Shown here: positions 17,842 to 20,629 of the stretch, piece after piece
Position numbering within the stretch: position 1 is the stretch's first letter
Layout of the letters: every line of letters starts with the position of its first letter
From: Trichosphaerium sp. ATCC 40318
Lineage: Eukaryota > Discosea > Flabellinia > Trichosidae
Direction of reading: 5' to 3'
NCBI GenBank assembly: GCA_038496445.1
Contig: JALMLS010000533.1
Location: 1 to 20,629 of the forward strand
DNA length: 20,629 bases
Notes under the pieces: generated by a model
Seen by the model: only the letters and a program-made list of their open reading frames with translations
Told to the model about the DNA's origin: nothing
Databases searched by the model: none
Made by a program: the position numbers and the translations under genes

Positions 17842-19992
17842 ATGAGAGCGCTACAGACACTATTGTTGATATCTATTGGCGTTACAACCGTTTTAGTACG
17901 AATTAGTAATTTTGATTGCGAATGTCACTGTTATAGCATCAACAATAGTTAAATAACATTTTAGGCAACAGGGACTCCTATTCCATGTATTTGTGACGAC
18001 AAGAGCTTGTGTGCTCCACTGTCGACACCTATGGCATCAAAGGAGATATTTACCTTCACTGGCAGCTGGATGCTGTACTGCTACTAGAGAAAAACTTGTC
18101 AACTGACATTTTGTAGCCCAGGAGATAATTGGAAGTATTTCGACTACAACACTGTGAGTAAAACAGCGAAATACGCGTGTTAACTAACTGGAATTTGTAG
18201 ATAACCACATTGGCTCGCGCTGGAACTATGGATCCTGGCATTATATGTAAAGCACATTCTACTAACACAAGGTACGGTTATATCACTAATTGGGTTCTAT
18301 GGGAGCTGACAACGATGCTATTAGAGTAGTACTTCTCAAATCAATACCTCCAGCAGATCTACCAAGCCCAACGTGCGTACAACCGCCAGTTTCTTTGTGA
18401 CTGTCGAATCCATTCTTGGTTGATTATTAACGGTACTTAAAGTGCACGTCAGAAGTGGATTGCGGATACATTAGATGAAGTAAAGCAAAACTATGCAGAT
18501 GGTATAAATATTGACTACGAAAATCCTATTCCCAAAGGATCTCCTATGATGTATGCTCTCTTTTAGGAAGTATAGTATGTTATTTATTTTCTTGTATTTA
18601 GAGGATATATGGTCACGTGGATGCAAGAGTTACGCGCTGCAATGAAGAAAGAAATGCCTAACGCACAGGTAAGTGGTTTTTTTTTATTTTTATTTTTTCT
18701 TTTTCTTATTGATTTGCTCTTAGCTTTCAATCGATGTAGCTTGGTCTCCTGATTGTATTGATGTCCGTTGTTACGATTATGCTGCACTTGCCAAGTACGA
18801 ATGCTTCACAACCAAATCCAAACACCAAAAAAACAAGGATCGACTTGATTTTTTTTCTTTTCGAATTTTGTGACAATTTATTGAGTCAACACGTGTTCTT
18901 TAATTTATAGTATTAAATTCATTTTATAGAACTGTTGACTTCGTATTTGTTATGGATTATGACATGCAGAGCCAGGTAATGAACTTCAAGAAAAACGAAA
19001 TACTGTTTGACATCTTAACGTTTTCAATCAGATCTTTGGTCCATGTGTTGCTCTTCCTAACTCTCCAATACCTGGTGTACAAAAAGGTACAAAACCAATA
19101 AGTTACATGCGTTCATAACGGACCTAGGTATGGAAGCATTCTTGAAGTTAGGGATCGAACCAAACAACATTGTTCTGTATGTACTGCCTTTTTTTTTGTT
19201 TGTGTTTGCTTTCTCATACCCAGTAACTCATTGTTCCGTATTTAGTGGCGTACCTTGGTATGGATACAGATACCCTTGCTTGAATCCTACAAACGATACT
19301 GTATGCCCTATCAAAAAGGTACTAGCCGTGAACTCTTTCAGACAAAAACGAGTTTCAACCTTTAAAGGTGTCGTTTCTTTTATCAAACATTTCTTTCAAG
19401 GTACCTTTCAGAGGAGTGAATTGTAGTGATGCTGCTGGTAAACAATTTCCAATATCTCAAATACTTGAGTGGCTTGCAAATAATAAAACAAATGGTCGTC
19501 AATGGGACGATAAAGATAAAGCACCTTGGTACTACCTTCTTTTTTTTTCTTTCCTTCCTTAATTGTTCTTCATGGTTATTTACGTAGTATGTAGGTTTAA
19601 TCTTTATGGTGATGATGGAATTACTTACCAAGTCCGTTATGACGACATACAGAGTTTAACAGCCAAAGTACGTTCAAACAACTAAAAGAGACTTCAAAAT
19701 TTCTTGCGTAAAATGCTTTGACATTCATTCGATTTAGTATGAGTATGCAAAGAAACTTGGACTAAGAGGTACATAAATGAGTAACATTAAATATTCACAA
19801 TCTAAAAACAATCGTTTACTCTGAACAGCGGAGAAAAGTTGACAAATTTTACAAAAATGAATCCTACTATTTTGAGCCAACACTTATTGTCCTATTTTAG
19901 GTACTGGCATGTGGATTTCTGAGGATCTTCCTCTCTATAAGGACCCAAAATTCTCCGAAGAAATGTGGAAGGCCATGCGTGTCGTGCTGTAA
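17842..19992 (+). CDS. CTBS: Di-N-acetylchitobiase (lysosomal GH18)
   Basis: Sixteen exons give 370 residues: 17842-17895, 17965-18074, 18117-18153, 18201-18271, 18325-18372, 18443-18550, 18602-18668, 18724-18794, 18930-18975, 19032-19086, 19128-19176, 19246-19318, 19401-19528, 19595-19667, 19738-19768 and 19901-19992. The family splits GlcNAc-beta-1,4-GlcNAc from the reducing end of glycoprotein or chitin fragments in lysosomes. A signal peptide (MRALQTLLLISIGVTTVLA) leads in. The GH18 catalytic motif is DGINIDYE with Glu133 as proton donor. Other family-specific stretches are VAWSPDCIDVRCYDY, DFVFVMDYDMQSQI, GVPWYGYRYPCLNP, KVPFRGVNCSDAAG and GMWISEDL. The length matches the animal enzyme (about 385). 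It probably serves degradation of engulfed bacterial, fungal or self glycans. Confidence 0.93.
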
Positions 19993-20330
19993 AAGGACGT
20001 ACTAATAAATACTCTTTCAGAGACAACCTTTTTGTTATCTTTGTTAAGTTAACAATTGTGTGAAATTCATCAGCGTTGAAAACAATTGACGTTTAGTTTT
20101 TCTGGCTTTTACTCGTGTAGTAAACGTATTGCAATACAAAGTTAACCAAATACAATACTTCTTGCTACAGTATAGCTGGTACCTTAAATACAACGTTTTA
20201 TCACCATTTTACGGGTGGTAGTGTGTTATTCATCAACGTACCCTTGTCAAACGCAGTGCGAAATACCAAAGCTTTCAATCAAAAAAAAAACTATTTTCTT
20301 GACACAGTGTACTAACTATTCCCCATAGTA
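19993..20330. other. Intergenic stretch, nothing recognised
   Basis: AT-rich sequence between the chitobiase stop and the SAP-like ORF. It must hold the 3' UTR of the first and the promoter of the second. No exon or RNA structure is apparent. Confidence 0.4.
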
Positions 20331-20538
20331 ATGACAACATCTTTATTGAATAAGAAGCAATTTAGTAAGTTCACCATCAATGAGCTTACAGAGATTGCAT
20401 CTGAGTGTAATCTTACAGTTACGGAGGGTGTGCGCAAGACAACGCTGGTTGATATCGTTTTTAACGCTTGTAACAGTACAGATAAGGCATGGTTCGCTTG
20501 TTTTATTTTGAAGTAACTCTGATAGGATTCAAAGCTGA
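20331..20538 (+). CDS. Small SAP/HeH-like protein
   Basis: ATG at 20331 opens a short frame whose core (KFTINELTEIASECNL, then KTTLVDIVFNAC) resembles the helix-extended loop-helix pattern of SAP domains, which often bind DNA or RNA. With the 34-nt intron 20492-20525 the protein ends WIQS and TGA at 20536 (57 residues); without splicing it runs to TAA at 20516 (61 residues). The start may only be the first part of a larger gene. A diverged copy of the same motif begins 24 nt further on. The match to SAP is by eye and weak. Confidence 0.45.
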
Positions 20539-20555
20539 CTGGGAATATGCCTTAA

Positions 20556-20629
20556 ACTTCGAAACAATTGCACAAGTTCACTATCAATGAGCTCACTACA
20601 ATGGCTGATCAATGTGATGTTGTTGTTAC
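20556..20629 (+). pseudogene. Second copy of the SAP-like motif, cut by the window end
   Basis: The frame TSKQLHKFTINELTTMADQC parallels KKQFSKFTINELTEIASEC of the preceding ORF, also at nucleotide level. An ATG at 20547 is followed by CCT and TAA, so the obvious start is closed. No acceptor AG lies between that TAA and the motif. It is either a broken tandem copy, a copy with a frameshift, or an exon of a gene whose structure cannot be seen here. Confidence 0.35.

Noticed and set aside
20536-20629. TGA at 20536 read as selenocysteine, since the frame stays open after it
   Set aside because: The downstream homologous motif is in another frame, no selenoprotein family fits and no SECIS can be seen inside the window.
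1-20629. CRISPR arrays, prokaryotic operons or ribosome binding sites
   Set aside because: No regularly spaced repeats are present and the dense introns show a eukaryotic nuclear genome.

Overview
The window is nuclear DNA from a unicellular eukaryote. Genes are cut into many small exons by short GT-AG introns, the smallest clear one being 31 nt. Two tRNA genes carry internal A and B boxes, and the standard stops are used. The protein set points to a heterotrophic protist, perhaps amoebozoan-like: a lysosomal di-N-acetylchitobiase, a plant/protist-type tyrosyl-tRNA synthetase, a deiodinase-family selenoprotein, a diacylglycerol-lipase-like enzyme and a Rabin8/Sec2-like protein. I cannot name the species. 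About half of the introns I resolved start with GTAC rather than GTAAGT. All exon models were built by hand from reading frame, splice sites and phase.

Layout. 19-1950 (-): secreted repeat protein, cut by the window edge. 2231-3221 (+): unrecognised charged protein with an unresolved N-terminus. 3417-3582 (-): tRNA-Phe(GAA)-like and tRNA-Leu(CAA), 8 nt apart, with one T-run terminator. 4018-4792 (+): Cys-rich secreted protein. 4978-5173: a doubtful small ORF over a strongly structured stretch. 5888-7316 (-): deiodinase-like selenoprotein plus its SECIS element. 7517-10359 (-): 680-residue membrane lipase resembling diacylglycerol lipase, in 18 exons. 10524-12367 (+): Rabin8/Sec2-like protein, divergent from the lipase. 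12362-12616 (-): small, probably mitochondrial ORF, convergent with the previous gene. 12710-17413 (+): a 22-exon gene encoding an amino-acid dehydrogenase fused to tyrosyl-tRNA synthetase. 17842-19992 (+): di-N-acetylchitobiase. 20331-end (+): a SAP-like small ORF and the start of a diverged tandem copy.

Most notable. (1) The selenocysteine TGA of the deiodinase-like gene does not exist in the genomic reading frame. It is made by splicing, TG from one exon and A from the next, and a nearly textbook form-2 SECIS hairpin lies 56 nt after the stop codon. (2) One continuous spliced frame joins a Glu/Leu/Phe/Val-type dehydrogenase to a full TyrRS. No in-frame Met occurs between the two domains, and the first His of the HIGH-equivalent motif is Thr. 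(3) Two membrane and lipase reading frames that look like separate genes join by a phase-consistent intron into one multi-pass lipase.

The genes do not form one pathway. They are an ordinary mixed neighbourhood of housekeeping, secretory and lysosomal functions.
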